Assembly: GCA_003142435.1 (NCBI GenBank)
Contig: PLMI01000120.1
Location: 7,283 to 12,527, forward strand
Reading direction: 5' to 3'
Length of the DNA: 5,245 nt
Origin: Coxiellaceae bacterium
GTDB taxonomy: Bacteria > Pseudomonadota > Gammaproteobacteria > UBA9339
Shown: positions 5,060 through 5,245 of the stretch, piece after piece
How the letters are laid out: each line of letters begins with the position of its first letter
How positions within the stretch are numbered: the stretch's first letter is position 1
The notes under the pieces: generated by a model
Seen by the model: the letters and a program-made list of their open reading frames with translations, nothing else
What the model was told of the DNA's origin: nothing
The model's database searches: none
Made by a program: the position numbers and the translations under genes

Positions 5060-5245
5060 AAAAAATTAAATTTCTGCCACAATATTGTTGAAGAATACAC
5101 AAAATCCAGCCTTAAACTTATTTGTGGCACAGATTTTGCAACGCGTGAATTTTGCCTAAGTTATTTAAGGAAAGTAAAGCGCAGCCCGAGGGACGAGGGC
5201 GAGCCATTTCGTTAAATAACTTAGGCGAAATTCACATAAGTTGCA
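5060..5245 (+). repeat. Long-hairpin repeat, copy 2 (runs to window edge)
   Basis: This 186-bp segment aligns to 721-904 in the same orientation. Differences cluster in the stem of the large hairpin. The arms GCCTAAGTTATTTAAGGAAA (5154-5173) and 5207-5226 pair almost perfectly, with one G-G mismatch (5169/5211). The tip, 5174-5206, is identical to copy 1. The right end is cut by the window, so the outer stem and any flanking inverted repeat cannot be judged there. On the left, no TTTGTACGGTAC sequence precedes it. It lies 21 bases after the pepT stop and would form the 3' end of a pepT read-through transcript. Confidence 0.85.

Noticed and set aside
721..5245. The two 184/186-bp repeats as a CRISPR or as ends of one composite transposon
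   Set aside because: There are only two copies 4.3 kb apart, with housekeeping genes between and no cas genes. Direct repeats around ordinary metabolic genes do not by themselves show a composite element.
1..5245. A previously undescribed multi-gene system
   Set aside because: All full-length genes belong to well-known housekeeping families and only the repeats are unexplained, so no system-level claim is supported.

Overview
This is an AT-rich bacterial window with four complete protein genes, one gene cut by the left edge, and an unusually dense set of structured repeats. Spacing is tight, promoters look like sigma-70 promoters and ribosome-binding sites are GGAG-like, so the source is a bacterium. 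The taxon cannot be fixed from the sequence. The IS200-like transposase, the many palindromes and the plain housekeeping genes would fit an AT-rich proteobacterium or a similar gut or host-associated lineage, but that is only an impression.

Layout. Positions 1-433 (minus) hold a nearly complete REP-associated (RAYT/IS200-type) HUH tyrosine transposase. Positions 434-960 have no convincing gene. They hold a REP-like palindrome cluster (540-649) and a 228-bp MITE-like insertion (708-935). That insertion has 18-bp inverted repeats, a 9-bp direct repeat at its edges, and a long nested hairpin. Positions 961-2178 (minus) encode a DinB/Pol IV-type Y-family polymerase. A second, inverted REP-like copy (2211-2278) sits just upstream of its start. 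Positions 2376-3607 (minus) are a compact nucleoside-salvage operon, cdd then punA, with 2 bases between the genes. Positions 3608-3757 are a divergent promoter region. Positions 3758-5038 (plus) encode peptidase T. From 5060 to the right edge there is a second copy of the long-hairpin repeat.

How the genes fit together. Cdd deaminates cytidine and deoxycytidine, and the phosphorylase splits purine nucleosides into base plus (deoxy)ribose-1-phosphate, so the operon scavenges nucleosides. PepT, transcribed away from it, ends peptide breakdown by cutting tripeptides. The divergent promoters share a region with TATGCAA repeats that could bind a regulator. DinB is on the same strand as the operon, 197 bases downstream of punA, and may be read partly by run-through.

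The most interesting content is the repeats, not the proteins. The two copies of the 184/186-bp element differ mostly in the arms of a long hairpin, and several of those differences are paired: one G-C to A-T swap and one matched insertion in both arms. The REP-like copies also show a compensated pair change. No unfamiliar multi-gene system (defence, secretion or biosynthetic) is visible.
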